Source: Vulcanimicrobiota bacterium
GTDB taxonomy: Bacteria; Vulcanimicrobiota; Xenobia; Xenobiales; JADMJV01
Assembly: GCA_017307785.1 (NCBI GenBank)
Contig: JAFKGI010000029.1
Location: 1-64,000 of the forward strand
Reading direction: 5' to 3'
Length of the DNA: 64,000 nucleotides
The notes below the pieces were generated by a model. That model was given only the letters and a program-made list of their open reading frames with translations, was not told the origin of the DNA and did not search any database. A program made the translations under genes and the position numbers. This document shows positions 24,182-32,860 of the stretch, in pieces (position 1 is the first letter of the stretch; the number at the start of each line of letters is the position of its first letter).

Positions 24182-24975
24182 TACAGTTCCTCCACAAAGC
24201 GTTTGGCGTCCCACACCGTCCACCCACCGGACATGCACAGGTGGTGCAGTCCATCCGGGTAAGGCCAGTCGGGAAGGGGCTCCCAACGCGTCCATTCCGT
24301 TTCTTGATAAAATTCTGGGTCCAGCCGGTCCACTTGATAAACCAGCAGTCCGCCGCCATAGGTGCGGGTGCGATTCTGAGCGGGCCTCATCCAGCTTGTC
24401 CCATTGGGGGAGCGCCAGGGCAGTCCTCCGGGACGGGCCAGATCGGTCCGATGAACGGCGGGGCTTTGGCGATGTTCGCGCCAGGGCCCCGTCAGAGCCG
24501 GCGCCCAGAAGAGATACGTGTTGTCGCGTGCTCGTCTGGATTGCTCGCCAACCCACATCCACCATAGACCGTCAGACCAAATTACCGTAGGATCGACTCC
24601 CGCAAACCCATCCAGCAAAACTGTTTCTTTTTTCCAGCCGTCTGGGAACTTTTGGCAGCGGTAAAGTGCCACTTCTTGGGCTTCATGCTGTTCGGGGATG
24701 CAGAAGATCTCGCCCTCCCACTCGATCAAGAATGGGTAGGAAAGATGCCAGTCCTTCCGTATGACCGGGCGCGGCTTGAAGTCGAGCAAGGGGCTGGCGG
24801 CGATGTGGCCGCGCCTTCCGTCGTAGTCTTCAAAAAAAATCCAGGGCTCATGCTGATGTACCACCAGAAACGGGTCGGCGAAGATACGGCCCGCCGGTGG
24901 GTGGATCCACGTGGCATCTGAGAAATCTGGCGAAATGGATCCCTTTCGGTAACCAATGGCCCAGCGGTCTTGCAT
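24181..24975 (-). CDS. GINT1 N-terminal-like beta-propeller protein
   Basis: 264 residues from the ATG at 24975; a longer frame upstream would add a hydrophobic segment (EAILLLTTLVAWLHC). The sequence has the repeats of the five-bladed glycosidase-like propeller seen at the N-terminus of glucosamine inositolphosphorylceramide transferases: IFADPFLVVH, WIFFEDYDGRRGHIAAS, HLSYPFL, IFCIPEQHE, VALYRC, GVDPTVIWSDGLWWMW. Bacterial relatives lie in glycan loci; no catalytic role is established. The stop overlaps the ino1 start (TAATG), which ties this protein to inositol metabolism. Confidence 0.65.
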   Translation of the reverse strand: MQDRWAIGYRKGSISPDFSDATWIHPPAGRIFADPFLVVHQHEPWIFFEDYDGRRGHIAASPLLDFKPRPVIRKDWHLSYPFLIEWEGEIFCIPEQHEAQEVALYRCQKFPDGWKKETVLLDGFAGVDPTVIWSDGLWWMWVGEQSRRARDNTYLFWAPALTGPWREHRQSPAVHRTDLARPGGLPWRSPNGTSWMRPAQNRTRTYGGGLLVYQVDRLDPEFYQETEWTRWEPLPDWPYPDGLHHLCMSGGWTVWDAKRFVEEL

Positions 24976-25038
24976 AGACTGGGAACAGTGAAGCCAGGCT
25001 ACCAAAGTTGTCAAGAGCAAAATCGCCTCCACCAGGAC

Positions 25039-26343
25039 ATGCGCTGGATTACGCGCGAGGGGGGTACTTTCTGTGTGATGGCCGGCTCCGCGCTGGAGCT
25101 GCTCCCGGCTTTTGTACTGGCGGTCAGCAAATCGGCCTTCGCCAGCGGTCAAATCAGCACCATCCCCAAGTTCCTGGGCGCGGTGGTGCAGAACCTGGCT
25201 CCGGGAGCGTTACGCTGGGTGGCTTCGGTTCGACTCTGGTCCATGTTGATGGCCAGCTGTCAGGGTCTCCTGTTGCTGGGCCTGGCTTTCGGCTTCACCT
25301 TCGGGCACTTGCCGCTCTGGGCCGTCTTCACCATGGTCAGTCTCTACTGGGCCGCCGCCTGGTCGATCGGTCCCGCCTGGAACACCTGGATGGACAGCAT
25401 CGTGCCGGCCCGAGTCCGGGCCGCCTACTTTTCGCGGCGCACCGCTTTGTGCAACCTGCTCCAGTGGGGAACGCTCATGGGCGCTTCCTGGCTGCTGGCT
25501 CGCGGGCAGAGCCACGGCGTAACCCTGCCGATTTTCGCCAGTCTCTTTGCGGTGGCCGGCTGCGCGCGCCTGATCGGGGTCTATTGTTACGCACGCCAGA
25601 GTGAGCCCATCCCGCTGCCGCCCAACTACCGGGTGCTCGGCTTCCGTCAGTCGCTGGACAAAATTCGCAGCAACCCCAAAGCTCGCCCTCTGCTCTACCT
25701 TTTGGGGGGAGAGTTCGCCCTGCGCCTGGCCGAGCCGTTCGTCTACGCCTTCCTGGTCCAGAGCAAGGGCCTGAGCCTGGGCGCCGCCGCTCTCTGTCTG
25801 GCGGCCGGCACCATTACCAAGGTGACGGTGATGCCGCGCCTGGGCAAGCGGGCCGACAAATTGGGTTCCGTCAGTCTCTATCGGGGCGCCGGACTGGGGC
25901 TGGCGGTGATTTCCTTGCTCTGGCTGCTGCCCATCCAGCATCTGGCCTTCTGTATCCTGGTGCAGGGTTGCACCGGCGCCTGCACCGCCGCTTTCGAGTT
26001 GGCCAACATGCTGGTCTATCTGGAAGCCGTGCCGGCTGCCGACCGGGCCAGCGTGCTGGCCCGTTTCGCCATCTTCAACAACCTGGCGGGGTTGCTCGGC
26101 TCCAGCCTGGGAGGCGGGCTGCTGATGCTCTCCCCCGGCAGTTACGCGGCCCTGTTCGTGCTGGCCGCGCTGGCTCGGGTGGCCGCTCTCAAGCTGCTGC
26201 CTGCGGCCCGGGCTGCGCGCAGCTCTCAGGCGGTCCCTCAGAAGCGCCGTCGTCCCGAAGAATTCGGCCAGCGCTTGCTGAAACCGTATCGCGCCAAGCG
26301 TAGGAGCCTGCGCCTCGAGGTGAAACAGCCTACGCCCAGGTGA
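25039..26343 (+). CDS. MFS-type multispanning transporter
   Basis: 434 residues from the ATG at 25039 (an upstream in-frame start at 24970 is possible). About twelve hydrophobic segments alternate with short loops, for example LLLGLAFGFTFGHLPLWAVF, LLYLLGGEFALRLAEPFVY and LAGLLGSSLGGGLLML. A basic cytoplasmic tail of about 40 residues ends the protein. It resembles the major facilitator fold; the substrate is unknown. It is divergent from the propeller-ino1 operon, and a strong hairpin follows its stop. Confidence 0.75.
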   Translation: MRWITREGGTFCVMAGSALELLPAFVLAVSKSAFASGQISTIPKFLGAVVQNLAPGALRWVASVRLWSMLMASCQGLLLLGLAFGFTFGHLPLWAVFTMVSLYWAAAWSIGPAWNTWMDSIVPARVRAAYFSRRTALCNLLQWGTLMGASWLLARGQSHGVTLPIFASLFAVAGCARLIGVYCYARQSEPIPLPPNYRVLGFRQSLDKIRSNPKARPLLYLLGGEFALRLAEPFVYAFLVQSKGLSLGAAALCLAAGTITKVTVMPRLGKRADKLGSVSLYRGAGLGLAVISLLWLLPIQHLAFCILVQGCTGACTAAFELANMLVYLEAVPAADRASVLARFAIFNNLAGLLGSSLGGGLLMLSPGSYAALFVLAALARVAALKLLPAARAARSSQAVPQKRRRPEEFGQRLLKPYRAKRRSLRLEVKQPTPR

Positions 26344-26345
26344 TT

Positions 26346-26370
26346 GGGAGGGGGTAACGCCCCTCCTCCC
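26346..26370 (+). terminator. G-rich stem-loop after the MFS gene
   Basis: GGGAGGGGG (26346-26354) pairs with CCCCTCCTCCC (26360-26370) with one bulged base and a 5-base loop. It begins 3 bases after the stop codon. There is no T tract. The next gene starts only 15 bases later and has no Shine-Dalgarno, so the hairpin may also affect its translation. Confidence 0.5.
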
Positions 26371-26384
26371 AAACCCTCCCACTG

Positions 26385-27620
26385 ATGAGTAAACTAGTTC
26401 TGATGGGCTCGGGCGAGACTGCGCCGAGCCTGGTGGGTGTGCATCGCCAGTTGCTCGCCTCCGTGACCCCTCCGCGCGCCGTCTGGTTGGACACTCCCTA
26501 CGGCTTCCAGGAAAACGCCGATATTTTGAGTGCCAAGACGGCCGAGTTCTTTCAGCAGTCGTTGGGTCACAAGCTGCAGCTGGCCAGTTATCGTCATTCG
26601 GGCCAGCCCGAGGTGGAGATGCAGCTTTGTTACCGCACGCTGCGCCAGGCCAACTATCTTTTCACCGGACCGGGCAGTCCCAGCTACGCCCAGCTGCACT
26701 GGTCGCGTTCCGAGGTCCCCAAGATTTTGCTGGACAAATGCCGCCAGGACGGCAACGTGGTGATCTTCGCCAGTGCCGGGGCCTGTGCTGTGGGAGCTCT
26801 TTGTCTGCCGGTCTATGAGATCTATAAGGTAGGCAACGAGCCCCACTGGTTGCCCGGCCTGGAAATTCTGCCGGCCCTGGGTTATCCGGCCGTCGTTTTG
26901 CCTCACTTCAACAACACCGTGGGAGGCAATCACGACACGCGCTTTTGCTATCTGGGCGAGCGTCGCTTACGTCTGCTCGAGTCTCAGCTGGAGCCCCACC
27001 TGTGGATCTGGGGGGTGGACGAGCACACGGCCGTCATCCTGGATCTGGCCGCCGACCGCTTCGAGGTTCACGGCAAAGGAGGCTTTACTCTGCGCCGTAA
27101 CGCCCAGGTGAGCTTTTTCGAGGCCGGCAGCAAAGGCTCTTTACAGGAGCTCCGTCAACCGGTGGCCGGGCAGAAAGTCCCGGAGACGCCGGTGGAGGTG
27201 GTGGCCAGCGCCACTCAGGGGCTGGTCACTGAGGTGGTCAAACCACTGGGGGACCGCTTCGAGCTGGCCCTCCAGGCCGGCGACGGACTGGGGGCGGCCC
27301 AGGCCTTGCTTGAGTTCGAGCAGGTGTTGGTGGACTGGAGCGGCGATAGCGACGTGCATCATTGGGGCATCGCCCGCTCCCAATTTCGCAATCTGCTGGC
27401 CCAGATCGGCGAGGGCGCCCAAAAAGGCCTGCAGGATCCGCGCAAGCCCATCGAGCCCTTCGTGGAAGTCTTACTGACCATGCGCAACGAGGCGCGGGCC
27501 GAGCGACAGTTTCAACGGGCTGACCAGATTCGCCAGATTCTGCTGGCGGCCGGGGTCGAGGTCCAGGACACGCCCGAAGGCGCGCGCTGGAGCCTGCGCC
27601 CCGAAGCCTACGCTTTATAA
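26385..27620 (+). CDS. S51-peptidase-like domain fused to a CysRS-type C-terminal domain
   Basis: 411 residues. Residues 1-240 look like a class I glutamine-amidotransferase/peptidase-E/cyanophycinase fold: VLMGSGE, WLDTPYG, LFTGPGSPS, a nucleophile-elbow FASAGACAVG with Ser130, and LPHFNN. Residues 275-405 resemble the end of cysteinyl-tRNA synthetase: FELALQAGDGLGAAQALLEF, then VEVLLTMRNEARAERQFQRA, DQIRQILLAAGVEVQDTPEG, ARW. No CysRS catalytic core is present. A hydrolase tied to a tRNA- or helical-bundle-binding tail is implied, but no function is known to me. Its end overlaps the convergent SDR gene by 6 bases. Confidence 0.7.
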   Translation: MSKLVLMGSGETAPSLVGVHRQLLASVTPPRAVWLDTPYGFQENADILSAKTAEFFQQSLGHKLQLASYRHSGQPEVEMQLCYRTLRQANYLFTGPGSPSYAQLHWSRSEVPKILLDKCRQDGNVVIFASAGACAVGALCLPVYEIYKVGNEPHWLPGLEILPALGYPAVVLPHFNNTVGGNHDTRFCYLGERRLRLLESQLEPHLWIWGVDEHTAVILDLAADRFEVHGKGGFTLRRNAQVSFFEAGSKGSLQELRQPVAGQKVPETPVEVVASATQGLVTEVVKPLGDRFELALQAGDGLGAAQALLEFEQVLVDWSGDSDVHHWGIARSQFRNLLAQIGEGAQKGLQDPRKPIEPFVEVLLTMRNEARAERQFQRADQIRQILLAAGVEVQDTPEGARWSLRPEAYAL

Positions 27621-28505
27621 CCCGGTCATTTTCTTCAGGTCGGAGATCAGACCCGGTCCAGTCGGTTGCCAGTTCAGGGTTGCCCGCGTATAGGCGCTGG
27701 AAGCCAGCATGTCCATGGCCATGAAGGGTGCCAGCCAGCCAAAGTGCTGCTGTGACTCCGCCGGCGTCAACGAGACCACCGGCAGTCCGAGGCCCTGGCC
27801 CAGCACTTCAGCGATTTCTTTGGAAGTAATGCCCTCCTCGGCCACTGCGTTCCAGCGGCTGCCGCGCTCGCCTCTCTCCAGCACCAGCCGGTAGAGGCGG
27901 GCGACGTCCTGCACGGGAGCCGCCGGCCAGCGGGTCGAGCCGTCCCCCAGGTAGGCGAACTTGCCGGTCCGTTGCGCCAGCTCGATGGCCGGCGTCAACA
28001 GCCCCTGTTTGTGATGATCGTGAACCTGAGGGAGGCGCACGATGGAGACGTTGATGCCCGCATCCAGGGCCGCCTGGCCGGCCAGCTCGGAGGCGGCGCG
28101 CGGGTGAGGATGGTTGGGGTCTGGACCGTACTTTTCCAGGGCTGGCTGGCCCGGCTCGCGATTGCCGATACCGGTTCCCGAGGTGATGAGAAGGGGTCCG
28201 TCCTTGCCTTTCAGGCCCTCGCTCAGGGCCTGGATGACGCGACGGTCCTGTTCGCAGGCGGCCAGAAAGTTTGTGAAGTCGTGATTGAAAGCGGTATGAA
28301 TCACCGCCTCGGACTGTGCGGCGCCTTGACGCAGACTGTCGAGGTCCTCGAGGTCGCCGCGGTGGACTTGCGCTCCCGCGGCCCGCAGAGCCTCGGCTCC
28401 GCCGTCGGAGCGGGTCAGGCCCAACACTTCGTGTCCGGCCGATAGCAGCTCGGGAACGAGTACCGAGCCGATGAAACCGGTTGCCCCGGTCAGAAATACT
28501 TTCAT
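27615..28505 (-). CDS. NAD(P)-dependent epimerase/SDR family oxidoreductase
   Basis: 296 residues; the ATG at 28505 is preceded by GGAGAG 6 bases away. The extended-SDR nucleotide-binding motif FLTGATGFIGSVLV opens the protein, with GDLEDLDSL and IHTAFNH following and a conserved-looking LITSGTGIGN strand. The Tyr-x-x-x-Lys of classical SDRs is not obvious, as in many atypical NAD(P)H-binding relatives. It is divergent from an XRE-family regulator, a frequent pairing in which the regulator controls the oxidoreductase. Confidence 0.85.
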   Translation of the reverse strand: MKVFLTGATGFIGSVLVPELLSAGHEVLGLTRSDGGAEALRAAGAQVHRGDLEDLDSLRQGAAQSEAVIHTAFNHDFTNFLAACEQDRRVIQALSEGLKGKDGPLLITSGTGIGNREPGQPALEKYGPDPNHPHPRAASELAGQAALDAGINVSIVRLPQVHDHHKQGLLTPAIELAQRTGKFAYLGDGSTRWPAAPVQDVARLYRLVLERGERGSRWNAVAEEGITSKEIAEVLGQGLGLPVVSLTPAESQQHFGWLAPFMAMDMLASSAYTRATLNWQPTGPGLISDLKKMTGL

Positions 28506-28607
28506 GATGAACTCTCCATTTCGGTTCGATGACCCCTGGCGTATGGTAGAGTAGAAGTTCATCCTATTAAAGTAGTGAGTTTATCGTGGTATAAGGATCA
28601 ACAGGCT

Positions 28608-29459
28608 ATGAAAACGGACAATTTACTGGGGGAGTTTTTCAAGGATCGGCGGACGCGTCTGGACCCCGCCGCTCTAGGATTTCCGCTCGGGCGCCGGCGC
28701 ACCGCCGGATTGCGCCGCGAAGAAGTGGCCCAACGAGCGGGCATCAGCCCCACCTGGTACACCTGGCTGGAGCAGGGCCGCGGTGGCGCGGCCTCGGCTG
28801 AGGTGCTGGAGCGCATCGGGGAGGCCTTGATGCTGACCGAAAGCGAGCGCGAATATATGTTTTTGCTGGGCCTGGGTCGCCTGCCCGAGGTGCGCTACAA
28901 GGCCAGCGAAGGAATCACCCCGCGCCTGCAGCGGGTGCTGGACGCTTTCGAAACGAGCCCCGCCATGATCAAGACGGCGACCTGGGACGTGATCGGCTGG
29001 AATCGAGCGGCCGCCACGGTCTTGACCGATTACGGCGCGCTACCGGTGGAACAGCGCAACATCCTGCGCCTGGTTTTCTGCACTCCTCGAGTGCGTTCGC
29101 TGCAGACCGACTGGGAGGGGGTCTCCCGTTTTGTGGTGGGCGCCTTCCGCGCCGACGCCGCTCGAGCCGGAGCTTCCGCGGAAGTTGCCCAGCTGGTGGA
29201 CGAGCTGTGCGCCGCCAGTCCGGAATTCGAAAGGCTGTGGCGGGATAATCAGGTTCACGCTCACGGCGAGGGGCTCAAACGCTTGCGCCACCCCGAACTG
29301 GGGTTGCTGGAGCTCGAATACTCCGCCTTTGCGGTCGACGGTCGACCGGACCTGGGCATGATCGTCTACAATCCAGTGCATGCTTCGGATGCGGCCCGCA
29401 TTCGCTCTTTGATCGACTCAGGGCATTCGCTGATGGCCGGAACTGCCGCGAAAGGATAG
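28608..29459 (+). CDS. XRE-family transcriptional regulator with MmyB-like ligand domain
   Basis: 283 residues from the ATG at 28608; a GTG at 28575 would add eleven. Residues 1-80 are a helix-turn-helix domain of the MmyB type: FFKDRRTRLDPAALGFPLGR, RRTAGLRREEVAQRAGIS, TWYTWLEQGRG. Residues 100-270 match the MmyB-like ligand-binding domain, with ATWDVIGWNRAAATVL, FCTPRVRSLQTDWE and RLRHPELGLLELEYSAFAVD. It probably regulates the divergent SDR gene and itself from the shared region 28506-28607, where no confident operator can be assigned. Confidence 0.88.
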   Translation: MKTDNLLGEFFKDRRTRLDPAALGFPLGRRRTAGLRREEVAQRAGISPTWYTWLEQGRGGAASAEVLERIGEALMLTESEREYMFLLGLGRLPEVRYKASEGITPRLQRVLDAFETSPAMIKTATWDVIGWNRAAATVLTDYGALPVEQRNILRLVFCTPRVRSLQTDWEGVSRFVVGAFRADAARAGASAEVAQLVDELCAASPEFERLWRDNQVHAHGEGLKRLRHPELGLLELEYSAFAVDGRPDLGMIVYNPVHASDAARIRSLIDSGHSLMAGTAAKG

Positions 29460-29490
29460 GCTGGTCCGAGAAAGCGAACGGAGGATGCCT

Positions 29491-30819
29491 GTGTTCAACG
29501 ATCCGGCCTTGTGGCACCGCATACAGTTCGCTTTCACCATCACCTATCACTATCTGTTTCCACAGCTCACGATGGGGTTGGCCTGGTTTCTGGTCTACTG
29601 GAAGTGGAAAGCCCTGCGCACGGGGGAGGAAAAATACGCGCAGGCGGCCCGCTTCTGGGCCAAGATTTTCGGTCTGAATTTTGCCGTCGGTGTGGTCACC
29701 GGCATCCCGATGGAGTTTCAGTTCGGCACCAATTGGTCGGGCTTTTCCAAATATGCTGGGGGGGTGATTGGACAAACGCTGGCCATGGAGGGCATGTTTG
29801 CCTTCTTCCTGGAGAGCGCGTTCATCGGCGCGCTGATCTGGGGAGAGAAACGGCTGGGGCCCAAGCTGCATTTCTGGGCGGCTGTGGGCGTGGCCACAGG
29901 CAGCTGGTTGTCCGGAGTCTTTATTCTGGTGACCAACTCCTTCATGCAGCACCCGGTGGGTTACACCGTGCTGGCCGACGGCACGCTGGCCTTTGACAAT
30001 CTCTGGGCTTATCTACTCAATCCCTGGGTTTTCGTGCAGTTTGCCCACAACCAGTGCGCGGCTCTGGTGACCGGCTCGTTCGTTGTGGCCGCCGTCGGCG
30101 CTTTTTACACCCTGCGCAAACAGCATGCGGAGCAAGCCCGACTTTACCTGAACGCAGGCACTCTGGTGGGTTTGATTGCCTCTCTGCTGGTGGCTTTCCC
30201 CACCGGTGACCAGCAGGCCAAGTTCGTGGGCCGGTACCAGCCCATTACTCTGGCCGCCATGGAAGGGCGTTTCCAGGGAGGCAAACTGGCCGATCTGGCC
30301 GTCATTGGCCAGCCCAATGTGGCCAAGCGGCGCCTGGAGAACCCGATTGAGCTGCCGGGTGTGCTCAGCTTTCTGGCCTACGGCACCTTTGAGAGCTACG
30401 TGCGCGGACTGGAGGAGTTTCCTGAAGACGAGTGGCCGGACAACATCGAGCTGCTCTACTACTCTTTCCACATCATGATTACCCTGGGCACGATCTTCAT
30501 CGGGCTGATGGGTCTGGCTTGCCTGCTGCGTTGGCGCGGCCGGCTGGAAAAAACCACCCCGATGTTGTGGGCCATCATGCTGGCCTTTCCCTTCCCGTAT
30601 ATCGCCAATACGTTGGGTTGGATGACCGCTGAACTGGGCCGTCAGCCCTGGCTGATCTACGGGCTCTTCCGCACCACTCACGGCGCCAGCAAGATGGTCA
30701 GCCCGGGAGACGTCATTTTCACCCTGATCGGCTGGTGCGGACTCTACTTTGTGCTGGGTGTGCTCTTTCTCTACCTGGTGGGCCGGGAAATCATGCACGG
30801 GCCGGAGCACGAGTCATGA
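29491..30819 (+). CDS. cydA: cytochrome bd-type oxidase subunit I (CIO type)
   Basis: 442 residues from the GTG at 29491, which has GGAGG 7 bases upstream; an ATG at 29485 directly abuts that GGAGG and is less likely. A multispanning haem subunit: ITYHYLFPQLTMG with the conserved His, NFAVGVVTGIPMEFQFGTNW, FVQFAHNQCAALVTG with a second conserved His, then GRYQP and ETAELGRQPW-like MTAELGRQPWLIYG. The Q-loop is short, as in the cyanide-insensitive (CIO) group. It oxidises quinol and reduces oxygen to water at the membrane. The stop overlaps cydB by 4 bases. Confidence 0.94.
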   Translation: MFNDPALWHRIQFAFTITYHYLFPQLTMGLAWFLVYWKWKALRTGEEKYAQAARFWAKIFGLNFAVGVVTGIPMEFQFGTNWSGFSKYAGGVIGQTLAMEGMFAFFLESAFIGALIWGEKRLGPKLHFWAAVGVATGSWLSGVFILVTNSFMQHPVGYTVLADGTLAFDNLWAYLLNPWVFVQFAHNQCAALVTGSFVVAAVGAFYTLRKQHAEQARLYLNAGTLVGLIASLLVAFPTGDQQAKFVGRYQPITLAAMEGRFQGGKLADLAVIGQPNVAKRRLENPIELPGVLSFLAYGTFESYVRGLEEFPEDEWPDNIELLYYSFHIMITLGTIFIGLMGLACLLRWRGRLEKTTPMLWAIMLAFPFPYIANTLGWMTAELGRQPWLIYGLFRTTHGASKMVSPGDVIFTLIGWCGLYFVLGVLFLYLVGREIMHGPEHES

Positions 30820-31865
30820 GCGCCCTCTGGTATGCCATCCTGGCTTTCATGCTGAGCACCTACGTGGTGCTGGACGGGCGCAACTTTGGAGCGGGCATTC
30901 TACACTGGATCGTGGCTCGCGACCGGCTGGAGCGACGCCAGATCATCGCCGCTATCGGACCGCTCTGGTCCTGGCACGAAGTCTGGCTGGTGGGCACCGG
31001 CGGGGTCATGATTATGGCGTTCCCCCGCTTTATGGCGCTGGTCTTCTCCGGTTACTACCTGGCGCTCTTCCTGGTGCTGTGGTGCATCTTGCTGCGAGGC
31101 ATCTCGCTGGAGGTGGGTGGCCACATCGACGACGATCTCTGGCAGACCTTTTGGGACTTCGTCTTCACCGTCAGCAACGCGCTGCTGGCCGTGCTCTTCG
31201 GGGCTGCCTTCGGCAACGTCATTCGCGGCGTGGCCATGGAGCCGGACGGGCATTTTTACCTGACCTTTTTCACTGACTTCCGCACCACCGGCCATGTCGG
31301 CTTGCTGGACTGGTATACCCTGGCCGTTGCCGCTTTCGCCACCCTGGTTTTGACCGCCCACGGAGCCACCTACCTGACCATGCGCACCGAAGGGCCGGTT
31401 CACGACCGTTCACGGAGTCTGGCCTGGCGTCTGTGGTTGGCCGCCATTCCCTTGTTTTTGTTGATTACGGGTCTGACCTGGGTGGTGCGACCGGAGCTGC
31501 TCAGCGGCCTGCCGCACCGACCTTTCGCCTGGCTCAACTCGCTGATCGCTCTGGGCGGGGCCGCCGCTCTGGCCACGGGACTACGTCGGGGACGCGAACG
31601 ACTGGCGCTGACCGGCTCCACCATGCTGATCTATGGGGTCATCATGACCGGGGCCGCGGCGCTTTTCCCGGTGATGCTCTACTGCACGCTGCCCGGGGCC
31701 GAGCATTTGAACGCGACCGCCCTGGCCGCGCCGGACCATAGTTTGCGCATCGCCATCTTCTGGTGGGTCCCCGCCCTCTGCCTGTCGCTGTTCTATTTAT
31801 ATGTCATCCAGCGCTACTATTCGGGCAAGGTCAACGTCACCAAAGACAACCAGGGTCTTTATTAG
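30816..31865 (+). CDS. cydB: cytochrome bd-type oxidase subunit II
   Basis: 349 residues, ATGA overlap with cydA. Eight to nine membrane helices with the subunit II landmarks VVLDGRNFGAGILH near the start, GPLWSWHEVWLVGTGG and WDFVFTVSNALLAVLFGAAFGN. It pairs with CydA to form the quinol oxidase. No cydX-like or cydCD genes follow; the convergent hydrolase gene begins 3' to 3' with a 4-base overlap. Confidence 0.94.
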   Translation: MSALWYAILAFMLSTYVVLDGRNFGAGILHWIVARDRLERRQIIAAIGPLWSWHEVWLVGTGGVMIMAFPRFMALVFSGYYLALFLVLWCILLRGISLEVGGHIDDDLWQTFWDFVFTVSNALLAVLFGAAFGNVIRGVAMEPDGHFYLTFFTDFRTTGHVGLLDWYTLAVAAFATLVLTAHGATYLTMRTEGPVHDRSRSLAWRLWLAAIPLFLLITGLTWVVRPELLSGLPHRPFAWLNSLIALGGAAALATGLRRGRERLALTGSTMLIYGVIMTGAAALFPVMLYCTLPGAEHLNATALAAPDHSLRIAIFWWVPALCLSLFYLYVIQRYYSGKVNVTKDNQGLY

Positions 31866-32743
31866 CCCAGGTTTTTGCGCAGGAAATCGATCATGGTGCG
31901 CCAGCTTTTCTCGGTTTGCGAGCGCTCGGCGCTGGTGACGTCGTGCAAATAGGGGGCGTAGACCAGAAAACCGTGCAGGCAGTCGGGATAGAGTTCCACC
32001 TGCACGGATTTGCCCGCTTTGAGAAGAGCCGTCTGGATCAGACCGGCTTGCTCCCAGGGCACGATGTCGTCTTTTTTGCCCTGTAGGATGAGCACCGGGC
32101 ACGGGATTTGAGGAGCTACCGAAACGGCGTTGCGCATGGCGAAAGACTGCGGCCGGGACTCCGGTCCGTCTCCGTAAGTGCGGCGCGTCACGGCGTCGCC
32201 ACCGACTTTGCCGGCGCGATTCAAATACTCCCACCAGCGATAGATGTCCATCACTCCGTAGGCCGCCACCACGGCTTTGATCTCGTGGTTGCGGGCGGCC
32301 GCCAGAAACGAGATCAGGGCGCCATGAGAGGCCCCCACCAGGGCCACGCGCTCGGCATCGGCCTGGGGAACCTGGTCCATCAGTTTGACGGCTTCCAGCA
32401 CGTCGTCCACCTCGCCCTTGGCCACTTCGACCATACCGTCGGAGCCGTCCTCGCCCCGGTAACTGGGGGCGAAGACCACGAAGCCGGCGTTGGCCAGGCG
32501 CACCGAGGACAGGCGATGCTCCTTGGAAATGCCGCTGATGCCGTCGTGGGAGAAGATCACCACCGGCTTTTTGCTGCCCACCGCGATAGGGGGAAGGAAG
32601 AGCAGGCCCTTCACGGCCATTCCGTGGCTGCGATAGGTCCACTGACGCACTTCCACGCCCCGCTGACGGCCCAGCGACTGGTTGGAAAGCAACTGGGCCT
32701 GGGCACAACCACACAAAATCAAGAACCAGACAAGAATCTTCAT
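31862..32743 (-). CDS. secreted alpha/beta hydrolase (dienelactone hydrolase-like)
   Basis: 293 residues from ATG 32743. A signal peptide (ILVWFLILCGCAQAQ) opens it. The alpha/beta-hydrolase core has PVVIFSHDG, a nucleophile elbow VGASHGALI, the acid in GKKDDIVPW and the base in CLHGFLVY. It resembles prolyl-oligopeptidase/dienelactone-hydrolase-type enzymes. Being exported, it likely acts on an ester or peptide outside the cytoplasm; no substrate is evident. It is divergent from the secreted propeller gene across a 117-base region. Confidence 0.85.
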   Translation of the reverse strand: MKILVWFLILCGCAQAQLLSNQSLGRQRGVEVRQWTYRSHGMAVKGLLFLPPIAVGSKKPVVIFSHDGISGISKEHRLSSVRLANAGFVVFAPSYRGEDGSDGMVEVAKGEVDDVLEAVKLMDQVPQADAERVALVGASHGALISFLAAARNHEIKAVVAAYGVMDIYRWWEYLNRAGKVGGDAVTRRTYGDGPESRPQSFAMRNAVSVAPQIPCPVLILQGKKDDIVPWEQAGLIQTALLKAGKSVQVELYPDCLHGFLVYAPYLHDVTSAERSQTEKSWRTMIDFLRKNLG

Positions 32744-32820
32744 TGCGCCAACTGCATACCCCGCAAAAACGTCCCTGAATCCCGGACCCCTCGACGCTGG
32801 CAGGAAACCTTCCGTTGATA

Positions 32821-32845
32821 GAAAAAATTTCAAATCGAATTTTTC
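32821..32845 (+). promoter_or_regulatory. AT-rich imperfect inverted repeat between divergent secreted-protein genes
   Basis: GAAAAAATT and AATTTTTC face each other around an 8-base centre in the 117-base gap between the divergent hydrolase (start 32743) and propeller (start 32861) genes. In a GC-rich genome this AT-rich block is a likely promoter or regulator-binding region. No exact -35/-10 pair is assigned. Confidence 0.35.
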
Positions 32846-32860
32846 AAGGCGAGGTCTCCG

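Noticed and set aside
24182..24565. Upstream extension of ino1 to 492 residues
   Set aside because: The extension runs through the propeller gene in another frame. The TAATG junction with GGAGGA fixes the start at 24181.
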